From the NCBI GenBank assembly GCA_934646835.1, contig CAKUES010000021.1, forward strand, positions 1 through 31,320: a DNA stretch of 31,320 nt. Reading direction: 5' to 3'. A program made the translations under genes and the position numbers. This stretch comes from an uncultured Coriobacteriales bacterium. Its GTDB lineage: Bacteria; Actinomycetota; Coriobacteriia; Coriobacteriales; QAMH01. Shown here piece after piece: positions 22,686 through 30,614 of this stretch (the stretch's first letter is position 1; the number at the start of each line of letters is the position of its first letter). Under the pieces are notes generated by a model. It worked only from the letters and a program-made list of their open reading frames with translations. It was not told the origin of the DNA and ran no database searches.

Positions 22686-22826
22686 CCCGATGGGGGAGTA
22701 GTGGCGCGCAATAGCGCGTGACACGTCAACAACCTCGACCTTAGCGTCTGGCGTGCCTTAATCAACGAGACTCACGGTGCAATCTGACCGCAGTGCGGCC
22801 GGCTTGCACCGTGAGTCTTTTCTTTT
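22686..22826 (+). promoter_or_regulatory. yybP-ykoY manganese riboswitch with terminator platform
   Basis: The aptamer (about 22686-22768) contains GGGGGAGTAG and CAACCTCGACC, hallmarks of the yybP-ykoY Mn2+ riboswitch, with a GCGCGCAATAGCGCG hairpin between. It is followed by a 14-bp terminator stem (GACTCACGGTGCAA 22769-22782; complement 22804-22817) and TTTTCTTTT. The end of the aptamer (ACGAGAC) overlaps the foot of the terminator, so Mn2+ binding should prevent termination. Both downstream genes belong to the families this riboswitch classically controls. Confidence 0.88.
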
Positions 22827-22840
22827 GAGAGGAGAGAAAC

Positions 22841-23731
22841 ATGGACTTGATGGCCCTGATGACACCGGAGGCTCTGATCAGCCTCGTCACGCTTACGTTC
22901 CTGGAGATCGTGCTCGGCGTCGACAACATCGTCTTCATCACCATCACATCGAACCGCCTTCCGGAGGACAAGCAGCATATCGGCCGCAAGCTCGGCCTTG
23001 CCGGCGCGCTGGTCTCGCGCTGCATTTTCCTGTGCTTTGCCTCGTACCTGGTGCACTTGGTAAACCCGCTGTTCTTCATCACCGGCCACGGCTTCAGCGT
23101 GCGCGACCTCATCCTGCTCGCGGGTGGCGCCTACCTCATCTACAAGGGAATCGTCGAAGTCCGCGGCGTGCTCGGTCTCGAGGAGGAGCGCGACGAGTAC
23201 GAGAAGGCCAAGAGCGGTCACGCCGAAGGCGGCGTCATGAAGCGCATCGGCCTTGGCCAGGCAGTGGCCACCATCATGGTCATGGACGTCGTCTTCTCCA
23301 TCGACTCCGTCATCACCGCAGTCGGCTTGGCCGAGCACCTCATCGTCATGATTCTCGCCGTCATGATCGCCATCGTCCTCATGATGGTCTTCATCGACCA
23401 GATCTCCGACTTCATCAACAAACACACGGAGATGAAGATCCTCGCACTCGTCTTTATCACCGTCATCGGCGTGCTGCTCGTCCTCGACAGCTTTGGCATC
23501 AATTCCCATATCGAGGTCCTGGGCATGCACATGGAGAAGGTCATGGTCTACTTCTCGATGGTCTTTGCCTTTATCCTCGAGCTCATCCAGATGCGTTACG
23601 GCACCAACCTCAAGCGCTTTGAGGCCGAGTGCGCGGCAGAGAGTGGCAAATCTGCAGCTGTCGGCGCAGCTCCTGCATCTGCAGCTACGGCTGAGACCAC
23701 CGCATCGGCAGTGGTCGCGCACCAGGGATAG
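22841..23731 (+). CDS. TerC-family membrane protein (probable Mn2+ exporter)
   Basis: 296 residues with seven or more membrane segments. Family signatures are LEIVLGVDNIVFI in the first helix and MDVVFSIDSVITAVG in the second half; their acidic residues are conserved in TerC/Alx/MeeF proteins, which move Mn2+ and help metalate secreted enzymes. The C-terminal tail from about 265 is Ala-rich (AAVGAAPASAATAETT) and probably disordered. The ATG at 22841 follows GAGAGGAGAG. It is first in a two-gene operon behind the manganese riboswitch, with mntP 5 bp downstream. Confidence 0.9.
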   Translation: MDLMALMTPEALISLVTLTFLEIVLGVDNIVFITITSNRLPEDKQHIGRKLGLAGALVSRCIFLCFASYLVHLVNPLFFITGHGFSVRDLILLAGGAYLIYKGIVEVRGVLGLEEERDEYEKAKSGHAEGGVMKRIGLGQAVATIMVMDVVFSIDSVITAVGLAEHLIVMILAVMIAIVLMMVFIDQISDFINKHTEMKILALVFITVIGVLLVLDSFGINSHIEVLGMHMEKVMVYFSMVFAFILELIQMRYGTNLKRFEAECAAESGKSAAVGAAPASAATAETTASAVVAHQG

Positions 23732-23736
23732 CGGGC

Positions 23737-24315
23737 ATGGGTGTTGTCGACCTGTTTTTGATCGGCGTCGGCCTGTCGATGGACGCGTTTGCTGTGGCCA
23801 TCTGCAAGGGCTTGGGCATGAGCCGCATCAACTACCGCCACTCGCTCGTCATCGCCTTGTTCTTTGGCGGCTTCCAGGCGCTGATGCCCCTGGTGGGTTA
23901 CTTCCTTGGCAGTCAGTTTGCCGAGTACGTGAGTCCTGTCGACCATTGGATTGCATTCGCGCTGCTGGCTTTCATCGGTGGCAAGATGCTCTGGGATGCC
24001 TTCCACGGTGATGACGGGGAGGGCGCCGCGGCTGCAGAGGACAAGCTCGACCTCAAGGAGCTTTTGATGCTCGCCGTCGCCACGAGCATCGACGCCCTCG
24101 CGGTGGGCATCACCTTTGCTTTCCTCGAGGTCAACATCTGGGTGGCTGTCGGCATCATCGGCGTGACGACCTTCGTCCTCTCGCTCGTTGGTGTGGCTGT
24201 AGGCAACCGCTTTGGTGCGCGCTACGAGCGCACCGCGACCGTAGTCGGCGGCGTCGTCCTCATCCTGATCGGCCTCAAGATCCTGGCCGAGCACATCGGC
24301 ATCATGCCGCTGTAG
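23737..24315 (+). CDS. mntP: manganese efflux pump MntP
   Basis: 192 residues, six membrane helices in two repeats. The MntP (former DUF204/YebN) motifs are clear: LSMDAFAVAICKGL in repeat one and TSIDALAVGITFAFLEV in repeat two, with the paired aspartates needed for Mn2+ export; GGFQALMP and GGKMLWD are also typical. The ATG lies 5 bp after the terC stop, within one transcript. The central loop is long and acidic (GDDGEGAAAAEDK). Two different Mn exporters under one riboswitch suggest a strong response to manganese excess. Confidence 0.93.
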   Translation: MGVVDLFLIGVGLSMDAFAVAICKGLGMSRINYRHSLVIALFFGGFQALMPLVGYFLGSQFAEYVSPVDHWIAFALLAFIGGKMLWDAFHGDDGEGAAAAEDKLDLKELLMLAVATSIDALAVGITFAFLEVNIWVAVGIIGVTTFVLSLVGVAVGNRFGARYERTATVVGGVVLILIGLKILAEHIGIMPL

Positions 24316-24338
24316 GGGAGGGCCGATTGGGGAACCGT

Positions 24339-24438
24339 GACACACTTTGTGCCAGTGACATTGTGTGTCACGTCATAGGGTCGCCGGTTTCTCCGAGTCT
24401 CCTGCGTGACACACAATGTCACTGGCACAAAGTGTGTC
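24339..24438. repeat. 34-bp perfect inverted repeat with 32-nt spacer
   Basis: Arms 24339-24372 and 24405-24438. They carry the same TGTGCCAGTGACA core as 19783-19889 and a related spacer. It begins 24 bp after the mntP stop and is a candidate transcription end of the Mn operon. A further short GGTGTCAC lies just outside the right arm. Confidence 0.88.
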
Positions 24439-24493
24439 CAAAAGGTGTCACGACTCATCCCGCTCAACCCTATTTCTTAATTTTCCCTTCAAA

Positions 24494-24554
24494 CTGTACT
24501 AACTGTATTGACTGTACCAAGTGTATTGCTGTACTGTACTAAACGTATTAATAC
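24494..24554 (+). promoter_or_regulatory. ytrA-type operon promoter with 9-bp direct repeats and palindromic operator
   Basis: TTGCTG (24526-24531), 17-bp spacer, TAATAC (24549-24554). The perfect palindrome GTATTAATAC (24545-24554) covers the -10, as expected for a GntR/YtrA repressor site. Upstream, (C/G)TGTA begins at 24494, 24503, 24512 and 24521, a strict 9-bp period, followed by further TGTACTGTAC. Confidence 0.65.
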
Positions 24555-24595
24555 ACTAGTACGGTCTACAGATTCACAAGAAGGGAGGTGGGCAG

Positions 24596-24958
24596 ATGAT
24601 CAGCATCGATTCGAGGAATCCCAAGCCGCTGTACGAGCAGGTGGTGGACGAGTTCAAGAAGCTCATCGTCGCGGGCGTCATGGCACCGGACGAGAAGCTT
24701 CCCTCCGTCAGGTCGCTAGCGTCGCAACTGGCGATCAACCCCAACACCATCCAGCGCGCCTATCGCGAGCTTGAGTCTGCGGGTTTCACCTACTCCGCAG
24801 CTGGCAAGGGGAGCTTCGTCGCAGAGCTCGGCGACATGTCGAGCCTGCGTCGCGATGAGCTGCTGGCCCAGTTCGACCAAGTGACTGCGGAGTTGCTTGG
24901 CTTGGGTTGCAGCGCTGACGAGCTCACCGCAAGGATAGGAAAGGGAGGTGCCCTGTGA
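24596..24958 (+). CDS. GntR-family repressor, YtrA subfamily
   Basis: 120 residues, the short size of YtrA regulators that consist of a GntR winged helix and a small dimerisation tail. The DNA-binding signature is LPSVRSLASQLAINPNTIQR followed by AYRELESAG. The tail (LRRDELLAQFDQVTAELLGLG) is helical and has no ligand pocket of FadR or HutC type. The ATG at 24596 has GGGAGGTG upstream. Its stop overlaps the ATPase start by 3 nt. It probably represses its own operon through the palindrome over the -10. Confidence 0.88.
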   Translation: MISIDSRNPKPLYEQVVDEFKKLIVAGVMAPDEKLPSVRSLASQLAINPNTIQRAYRELESAGFTYSAAGKGSFVAELGDMSSLRRDELLAQFDQVTAELLGLGCSADELTARIGKGGAL

Positions 24959-25848
24959 AGATCGAGGTCAAGGGACTCGTCAAGACTTACGGCAAGGCTC
25001 GCGCCTTGGACGGTCTCGACATGAACGTCCCGGAAGGCATCATCTATGGCCTCGTTGGTCCCAACGGCGCCGGCAAGACTACGGTCTTGCAGCACATCAA
25101 CGGGGCGATGAGGGCTCAGGAAGGCGACGTCCTCGTCGAGGGCGAGCCCATCTTTGAAAACGTTCGCCTCAAAAGCAAGATCGCGACGATTCCCAGCGAT
25201 TTCTACTACCATGCGCAGGCCAAGGTCCAAGACATGCACGACCTCTATGCCTCGCTGTACACGGGCTTTGACGAGCAGCGCTTCAACCAGCTTGCACCGC
25301 TGTTCGACATCGACCCCAAGCTGCCGATGAAGTCCCTTTCGAAGGGCATGAAGAAGCAGGTCGCCTTCTGGATCACGCTGTCGCAGCGCCCGGACATCCT
25401 CCTGCTTGACGAGCCCGTCGACGGCCTTGACCCCGCCGCCCGTCACAAGGTTTGGAGCGTGGTCATGGCAGAGGTCGCAGAGCGCGGCATGACGGTTGTC
25501 ACGTCCTCGCACAACCTGCGCGAGCTCACGGATGTCTGCGATTACGTCGGCATCATGGAGGCCGGCCGCATGCACCTCGAGCGCACGCTCAGCGAGCTGC
25601 AGGACAACTTCGTCAAAGTCCAGGTCGCCTTTGCGGACAACAAGCTCGTCTACCCGCAGGATTTCGCGATCCTGCACGAGGAGCGCCAAAACCGCCTGTT
25701 CACGCTCGTGGTTAAGGGTTCCGCAGAGAAGGTCGAGGCTGCCTTCGAGCAGTTCGATCCCGTGTTCATCAACATCTTGCCCCTTTCCCTGGAAGAGGTC
25801 TTCATCTACGAGTTGGGAGGTGTCAACCATGAGATCTTTGCTGATTAG
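24955..25848 (+). CDS. ABC transporter ATP-binding protein (YtrB-like)
   Basis: 297 residues with a complete ATPase core: Walker A GPNGAGKTT, signature SLSKGMKKQ in place of LSGGQ (usual for this subfamily), Walker B ILLLDEPVDGLDP and the H-loop TSSHNLREL. The C-terminal 90 residues are the regulatory extension of YtrB/BcrA-type ATPases. The start is GTG, overlapping the regulator stop, with AAGGGAGGTG upstream. It powers the permease encoded next, with which it overlaps by 20 nt. The exported substrate is unknown; related systems respond to cell-wall-active compounds. Confidence 0.9.
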   Translation: MKIEVKGLVKTYGKARALDGLDMNVPEGIIYGLVGPNGAGKTTVLQHINGAMRAQEGDVLVEGEPIFENVRLKSKIATIPSDFYYHAQAKVQDMHDLYASLYTGFDEQRFNQLAPLFDIDPKLPMKSLSKGMKKQVAFWITLSQRPDILLLDEPVDGLDPAARHKVWSVVMAEVAERGMTVVTSSHNLRELTDVCDYVGIMEAGRMHLERTLSELQDNFVKVQVAFADNKLVYPQDFAILHEERQNRLFTLVVKGSAEKVEAAFEQFDPVFINILPLSLEEVFIYELGGVNHEIFAD

Positions 25849-27613
25849 CAAGGGCCTGCTCTCCAGCCACATCGGCCGTCACATCCCGCTGTGGGTCGCC
25901 TTTGCCGCCGCATGGTTGGTCTTCCTCGTGCTCCCGCTGGCTATCTTGGCCCCTAACGCGGCGCATGTCTCCCTCCCCAACGAGGAGATGTTCTACACAG
26001 GTTGGTCCCTCGAGTACGTCGGCGGCCTCATCGGCACGGCCATCGCCGGCATCGCCTCCGCTATCTGCGTGTTCGACTACGCCTTCAACCGCGAGGCGGC
26101 GCTCTTCAGCGGCTCGCTGCCCATCAAGCGCATCTCGCTGTTTGCGACCTCGTATCTGTCGGGCCTGCTGCCCCTGCTCGTCATCGAGCTCGCGGTGTTC
26201 GCGATCGTCTCACTGATGGCGCTTGCGATCCCGCCCATTGGCATCAAGTACTGCCTGACCTGGCTCGCGCTCACGGTGGGCTTCACCTTCGTGTTCTACA
26301 GCGTCGCTGCCTTCTGCGCGATGCTCGCGGGCACCAAGACCGCAGCCTACTACCTCTACCTGCTCGTGCTGTTCTTCGTCCCCTTGCTCGAGCTCGTCTT
26401 GCGCGGCATCGCGGGTTCCTGCATGTGGGGTGTGGAGTTGCTGGCGGAGGTCCCCGTGGCGCTGTGGGCCTCTCCGCTTCTGGGCATGGGCTACTACGTG
26501 CTCTCGCCTCGCGCGGAGATGTGGGCGACCTTGTCGCAGATCGGCTGGGGCGCCCTGCTGATCTACATTGCCGTGGCGGCCGTGCTCCTCGTGCTCGCCA
26601 TCGCCCTCAACAAGCGCCGCGACCTCGAGGGCGCTGGCAACGCCGTGGTCTTCAAGGGCCTCAGCGTCGTGGCAAGGGTCGTGACCGGTATCGGCCTGGC
26701 CTCGCTCATCGCGATCATCACGGTCTTCTGCATGGCTTTCTCCAGCGAACAGCTGGGTGAGGCCTTGAGTATCAACCAGCGCGTTGTCCTTGCCGTGACC
26801 ACCTTCTTGGGCGGCTTCCTCGGCGTTTTCTTTGGCGAGGGCCTCGTCGGCGGTAGCGCGGGAATCTTCAAGCGCTGCTGGAAGCTGGGCCTTGCCGTCG
26901 GCGTCGCCTGCGTGCTCTTCATCGCGGGTTGCTCGGCCGATGTCTTGGGCGTGCAGCGCTATGTGCCCCAGGCTAGCGAGGTCGAGTCCGTGACGGTGGA
27001 CGTCAATGGCACCGTGACGACGCTCAAGTCCGAGGACAACATCGAGGCTGTCGCCCAAAAGCATGAGGAGATCCTCGGTTTCGAGGACCTCGGCAACACC
27101 GGCTACGGCGATACCGTCGGCATCAGCTACAAGCTCAAGAGCGGCAAGGTCGTCGAGCGCAGCTATGCGTTCTACCTCTATGGCGGCGATGAGAGCTTTG
27201 CCGTTCCCGACAACGTCGACATGATCAAGGCCGCCAACAAGGTCTACAGCAGCCTGTGCAAGGTCTGTGACGGCGAGGAAGGCGTGATGGACCGCCTCTC
27301 GTTGCTGCTAGACGAGGACGCCTGGCCGATCAACATCGGTCTTAGCTACGGCGACGAGCAAGACGGTTCCGTTTCCCTTACTAGCAAGAAGCAGATGCGC
27401 GACTTCATCCAAAATGCCGTCATGAAAGACGTCGAGGAGCACGGTCTGGGCAAAGCCTACGAGAGCTCGACGGGCTTCTATGTTGGCAACCTGTACGCAG
27501 GCGCGCAGGTAGGGGACAGCTATCGCAGCGTGGACATCGACCTGTACGAGGGCAACTGCCCCAACGTCGCCAAGTGGATCAAATCCAATCTCGGCGTGGA
27601 CATCTTGAAGTAG
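25829..27613 (+). CDS. ABC transporter permease with C-terminal extracytoplasmic domain
   Basis: 594 residues. The first 370 or so contain about ten membrane segments, beginning RSLLISKGLLSSHIGRHIPL. The last 215, after a final helix and SADVLGVQRYVP, form a soluble domain (VESVTVDVNGTVTTLKSEDN, SYGDEQDGSVSL) like the C-terminal extension of Bacillus/Clostridium YtrC/D-type permeases (DUF6449, from memory). The DNA frame runs open further upstream, but ATG 25829 has GGGAGGTG 7 nt before it and starts the protein family. It is the third gene of the operon; a hairpin terminator follows. Confidence 0.83.
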   Translation: MRSLLISKGLLSSHIGRHIPLWVAFAAAWLVFLVLPLAILAPNAAHVSLPNEEMFYTGWSLEYVGGLIGTAIAGIASAICVFDYAFNREAALFSGSLPIKRISLFATSYLSGLLPLLVIELAVFAIVSLMALAIPPIGIKYCLTWLALTVGFTFVFYSVAAFCAMLAGTKTAAYYLYLLVLFFVPLLELVLRGIAGSCMWGVELLAEVPVALWASPLLGMGYYVLSPRAEMWATLSQIGWGALLIYIAVAAVLLVLAIALNKRRDLEGAGNAVVFKGLSVVARVVTGIGLASLIAIITVFCMAFSSEQLGEALSINQRVVLAVTTFLGGFLGVFFGEGLVGGSAGIFKRCWKLGLAVGVACVLFIAGCSADVLGVQRYVPQASEVESVTVDVNGTVTTLKSEDNIEAVAQKHEEILGFEDLGNTGYGDTVGISYKLKSGKVVERSYAFYLYGGDESFAVPDNVDMIKAANKVYSSLCKVCDGEEGVMDRLSLLLDEDAWPINIGLSYGDEQDGSVSLTSKKQMRDFIQNAVMKDVEEHGLGKAYESSTGFYVGNLYAGAQVGDSYRSVDIDLYEGNCPNVAKWIKSNLGVDILK

Positions 27614-27641
27614 CGATACCTCTCAGTTCACGCTCAATCCA

Positions 27642-27677
27642 AATGCCCCGGGAAGCGTCGCAACTCCCCGGGGCATT
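27642..27677 (+). terminator. terminator of the ABC operon
   Basis: An 11-bp perfect stem AATGCCCCGGG / CCCGGGGCATT with a 14-nt loop, then GCTTATTT. The T tract is weak. Confidence 0.65.
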
Positions 27678-27796
27678 GCTTATTTCGCCCCTCTTTGCAT
27701 CTGGTGCGCCTGCGAAGTCGCGGACTGGGGTACAATTCATCGCTATACGCGATAATTCCGTATGGTTCTAAACGATATCCACTAGAGGGGGAACAG

Positions 27797-29101
27797 ATGG
27801 AGATCACGAGCAAGGTTTTCGAGGAGGACGGCGAGAAGCGCGAGATCGTCGTCACCATGACTGCCTCTGCAGAGGAAGTCGACGCTGCGGTCAAGGAGTA
27901 CTTCGGCGAGCTTCGCAAGATGGAAATCCCCGGTTTCCGCAAGGGCAAGGCGCCCCGCAACGTCCTTGAGCAGGGCGTTGGCGGCCATGAGGCTGCTATG
28001 GGCGGCGTTGCAGAGAAGGTCATCAACGGCCATGCCTTTGGCTGCCTGGACGCTGCAGACGTCCTCTTTGTTGGCGAGCCCTCCTTCAACGTCGACGCGA
28101 TCCCGGAAGACGGCAAGCCCTTCACCTTCACCGTTTCCGGCCCCGTGCCTCCCGTCGTCAAGCTGACCGACTACGGCCCCGTCTCCATCGAGATGCCGCC
28201 CGACGAGGTCACCGACAAGGAGATCGAGGAGCACATCGACAGCCTGCGCGACTACTACCACACCTTCCAGAACATCACGGACGAGGACCACGTCGCCGAG
28301 ATGGGTGACTACGTCAACGTCACGATGACCTGCACCAAGGCAGACGGCACGCCCATCCGTGGCCTGTCCGATGTCGATCGCATGGTTGGTCTGGGCGAGG
28401 GCACCATGCCGGAAAGCTTCGACGAGCAAGTCGTTGGCGCCAAGGCCGGCGATGAGATCGAGTTCGACTTCGAGGTCCCCGCAGACGAGAAGCGCCCTGA
28501 GTTTGGCGACGGCAAGCTGCATGCCAAGGTTAAGGTCAACTCCTTCCGCAAGATCATCGTCCCCGAGCTTAACGACGAGTTCGCCCAGAAGCTCGGCAGC
28601 GAGGACGTCGAGACCCTGCGCAAATCCGTCAGGATGGCGCTGGAGAAGGACAAGCGCGACATCCTCCCCGACATGATGATCGAGCGTTGCATGGAGCAGC
28701 TCGTCAACCGCATCGAGGGCCAGGTTCCCGAGTACTTCCTCAAGGTCATTCATGAGGACGTCATGCGCGAGTTCATGCAGAGCCTCGAGAAGAACAACAC
28801 CAACCTCTCTGACTGGCTGCTCAACAACAACGTGCAGAAGGAGCAGATCACCAACCACATCCTGAACGAGGCTGGTCACCGCGCTGCTCTCGACGTTGCC
28901 ATCGAGGCCTACTTCACGGAGAAGGGCATGGAGGTCACCGACGAGGAGATCAACAAGACCCTCGCCAAGGAGAAGGACGCCATCGCCGTCCGCGCCGCTT
29001 GGGAGGACGCCGAGCGCATGGCAGACCTGCGCAAGCTCGTCCGTCAGGACATGGTCGCCCGCGACCTCGTCAAGAACGCCATCGTCACCGTCGTCGAGTA
29101 A
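27797..29101 (+). CDS. tig: trigger factor (ribosome-associated chaperone, prolyl isomerase)
   Basis: 434 residues with the three trigger-factor domains. The N-terminal ribosome-binding domain has the signature GFRKGKAPRNV (residues 41-51). The FKBP-like isomerase domain runs from about 150 to 245 (MGDYVNVTMTCTKADG, VGLGEGTMPESFDEQV), and the C-terminal helical chaperone arms run to the end. It binds nascent chains at the ribosome exit. ATG 27797 is chosen for AGAGGGGG upstream and the conserved MEITSKVFEEDGEKRE start. TACAAT at 27731-27736 is a likely -10. The common downstream partner clpP is absent. A strong terminator follows. Confidence 0.95.
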   Translation: MEITSKVFEEDGEKREIVVTMTASAEEVDAAVKEYFGELRKMEIPGFRKGKAPRNVLEQGVGGHEAAMGGVAEKVINGHAFGCLDAADVLFVGEPSFNVDAIPEDGKPFTFTVSGPVPPVVKLTDYGPVSIEMPPDEVTDKEIEEHIDSLRDYYHTFQNITDEDHVAEMGDYVNVTMTCTKADGTPIRGLSDVDRMVGLGEGTMPESFDEQVVGAKAGDEIEFDFEVPADEKRPEFGDGKLHAKVKVNSFRKIIVPELNDEFAQKLGSEDVETLRKSVRMALEKDKRDILPDMMIERCMEQLVNRIEGQVPEYFLKVIHEDVMREFMQSLEKNNTNLSDWLLNNNVQKEQITNHILNEAGHRAALDVAIEAYFTEKGMEVTDEEINKTLAKEKDAIAVRAAWEDAERMADLRKLVRQDMVARDLVKNAIVTVVE

Positions 29102-29121
29102 TCTCGCTCAACGACGATGAA

Positions 29122-29153
29122 AAAGAGGGCCGGTCTTCCGGCCCTCTTTTTTG
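29122..29153 (+). terminator. terminator of tig
   Basis: A 12-bp perfect stem AAAGAGGGCCGG / CCGGCCCTCTTT with loop TCTT and a following T run, 20 bp after the tig stop. Confidence 0.92.
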
Positions 29154-29210
29154 TTGTTGTGGTGTCGCTTTTGATGCTGCGCCGGTGTTTGCCTGCTCTT
29201 TGAAACCTAT

Positions 29211-29430
29211 GGCGCCGACTTCGTCTGGCGCCTACGTGGACCTTGGAGCTCAACGTCGCTGACGCGATACCTTTTCAAGGCTCATCGTGCCGTTGCGTCA
29301 GCACCGATGGGGCCCAAGCCCCACGTAGGCGCCAGACGAAGTCGGCGCCACAGCTGCAAGGGAAGTTTGGCCGTGCGTCAGCACCGATGAGTCCCAAGCC
29401 CTACGTAGGGGAGGGACCCTGTCCCTCCCC
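29211..29430. repeat. cluster of palindromic repeats: head B (inverted), head B, head A
   Basis: Head B on the minus strand at 29211-29235, head B on the plus strand at 29325-29349, and head A at 29405-29430. The last two have the same leader (TGCGTCAGCACCGATG...CCCAAGCCC(C/T)ACGTAG), so one leader is joined to two different heads side by side. No gene is seen in 29102-29531. Confidence 0.78.
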
Positions 29431-29483
29431 ATATCCCACGCTATGTCCAGCCCAGTGAAAGCAAACGTCCCCTGACAACACAA

Positions 29484-29515
29484 AAGGGCCGGCTGGAAAT
29501 CTCCAGCCGGCCCTT
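29484..29515. terminator. terminator of the small membrane protein gene (minus)
   Basis: A 14-bp perfect stem AAGGGCCGGCTGGA / TCCAGCCGGCCCTT with a 4-nt loop. On the minus strand it ends in TTTTG; it is 17 bp beyond the stop codon. Confidence 0.8.
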
Positions 29516-29531
29516 CCTGCACCCATGCGGG

Positions 29532-29861
29532 CTACTTGTTGTTCTTCATGAACCCCTTGACCTGCTCCTCTGTGATCCCGTACTCGTTGAGCAGGCGCTT
29601 GTACTCGTTGTTGTAGCGCGAGTAGCGCACACCCACCTCGCCGATGACGATGACCAAGATGATCGCGCCGCCAAAGATCAGGACGGATGCGACCATGCTG
29701 TGGTCGTTGATCGGGGTGAAGGAGACAACGCACCAGGCGAGGATGCCGCCGAGCACGGCGATCAGCAGGTAGTAGAGGTGCTGCCTGCGTTCCTTGCGTG
29801 CCTGCGCTGCCATGTGGATGTGCTTGCGGGCAGGGCCCTTGTTACCGGATTTCTTCCCCAT
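29532..29861 (-). CDS. small membrane protein of unknown function
   Basis: 109 residues from ATG 29861 (AGGAGGGG upstream; an extension to 29894 is unlikely). A basic N-terminus (MGKKSGNKGPARKHIHMAAQ, RKERRQ) precedes two membrane helices (about 29-48 and 57-78), and the charged C-terminal helix (YSRYNNEYKRLLNEYGITEE) should be cytoplasmic. The pattern matches small actinobacterial membrane proteins without known function. It is monocistronic with its own terminator. Confidence 0.75.
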   Translation of the reverse strand: MGKKSGNKGPARKHIHMAAQARKERRQHLYYLLIAVLGGILAWCVVSFTPINDHSMVASVLIFGGAIILVIVIGEVGVRYSRYNNEYKRLLNEYGITEEQVKGFMKNNK

Positions 29862-30119
29862 TACGACTTCCCCTCCTGGTCGTGAAAAATGCATGTTGTG
29901 ACACGCAAGTCTACAGGATATCGAGCAAATTCGCGCGAATATGGATACATCGTAACCTATGACAATCTATCTAAAGAATAATAGGAGGGCATCCACTAAA
30001 CACATGCGGGGCTTTTTGAGAAGTCAAATCATCAAAAATATGAACATTTCTGTAAGTGGCTAAAAATTCCCTAAAAATCGTTTTCCTCGCCTTGAAAAAA
30101 TGCCACAATAGCAAGGCAT

Positions 30120-30144
30120 GCAAAAAACCATGTGTGTTTTTTGC
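30120..30144. repeat. 9-bp inverted repeat in AT-rich intergenic region
   Basis: GCAAAAAAC / GTTTTTTGC around a 7-nt loop. The gap 29862-30257 is AT-rich compared with the rest of the window and probably holds promoters for both flanking genes. One candidate for the plus-strand gene is TTGAAA (30151-30156), 17 bp, TAGTGT (30174-30179). A further hairpin GCCTTCT/AGAAGGC lies in the leader before the ribosome site. I see no gene here. Confidence 0.45.
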
Positions 30145-30257
30145 GTGTTGTTGAAAGACATGGATACGATCTTTAGTGTCTGGGTTCGCATGCATGTCTT
30201 TGAGGGTTGGATAGCCTTCTTCAAGAGGTAGAAGGCGCAAAACAAAGGAGTAATACT

Positions 30258-30539
30258 ATGTGCTTTAGGCCTGCTGGTGTCGAGATCGACATCCATTGCC
30301 CCCACTGCGGCTTCAAGGTGCCCATCATGGGCAACACCATTCTGAAGAAGTGCCCCAAGTGCAAGACCACCTTCTCTGACGAGGATATGGCTGCAATGAA
30401 GAAGGAGGGCGGCTTCGAGGACGGCCCCGCCGCTGGTGCTGCTCCTGCTGGCGCTCCTGGCGCACCTGCAGCTCCCGGTGCCCCCAAGGCTCCCGGTGCT
30501 CCCGCAGCTCCCGGTGCCCCCAAGGCTCCTGGTATGTAA
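30258..30539 (+). CDS. small zinc-ribbon protein with Ala-Pro-Gly repeat tail
   Basis: 93 residues. The N-terminal half is a zinc ribbon with CPHC and CPKC 19 residues apart (HCPHCGFKVPIMGN, then KKCPKCKTTFSD). The C-terminal 37 residues are low complexity, built from PGAP, AAPGAP and KAPGAP, and are encoded in part by a 36-bp direct repeat (30468 and 30504). The tail is probably disordered, may bind partners, and is a likely site of length variation. ATG 30258 follows AAAGGAG. Function unknown. It precedes another small Cys protein and an MFS transporter, all on the plus strand. Confidence 0.8.
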   Translation: MCFRPAGVEIDIHCPHCGFKVPIMGNTILKKCPKCKTTFSDEDMAAMKKEGGFEDGPAAGAAPAGAPGAPAAPGAPKAPGAPAAPGAPKAPGM

Positions 30540-30614
30540 TTTTGCTTCCATTTATGGATGCCAAGTACTGTGTGTCTAACTCTTAGTCTGAGCAAACAAA
30601 GGTGAGTGTTAACC

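Noticed and set aside
24790..25872. 360-codon minus-strand ORF, and a similar one at 27782-28879
   Set aside because: Antisense to the ABC ATPase and trigger factor genes respectively.
29971..30240. 89-codon minus-strand ORF in the AT-rich gap
   Set aside because: No ribosome site; it covers hairpins and the likely promoter of the zinc-ribbon gene.
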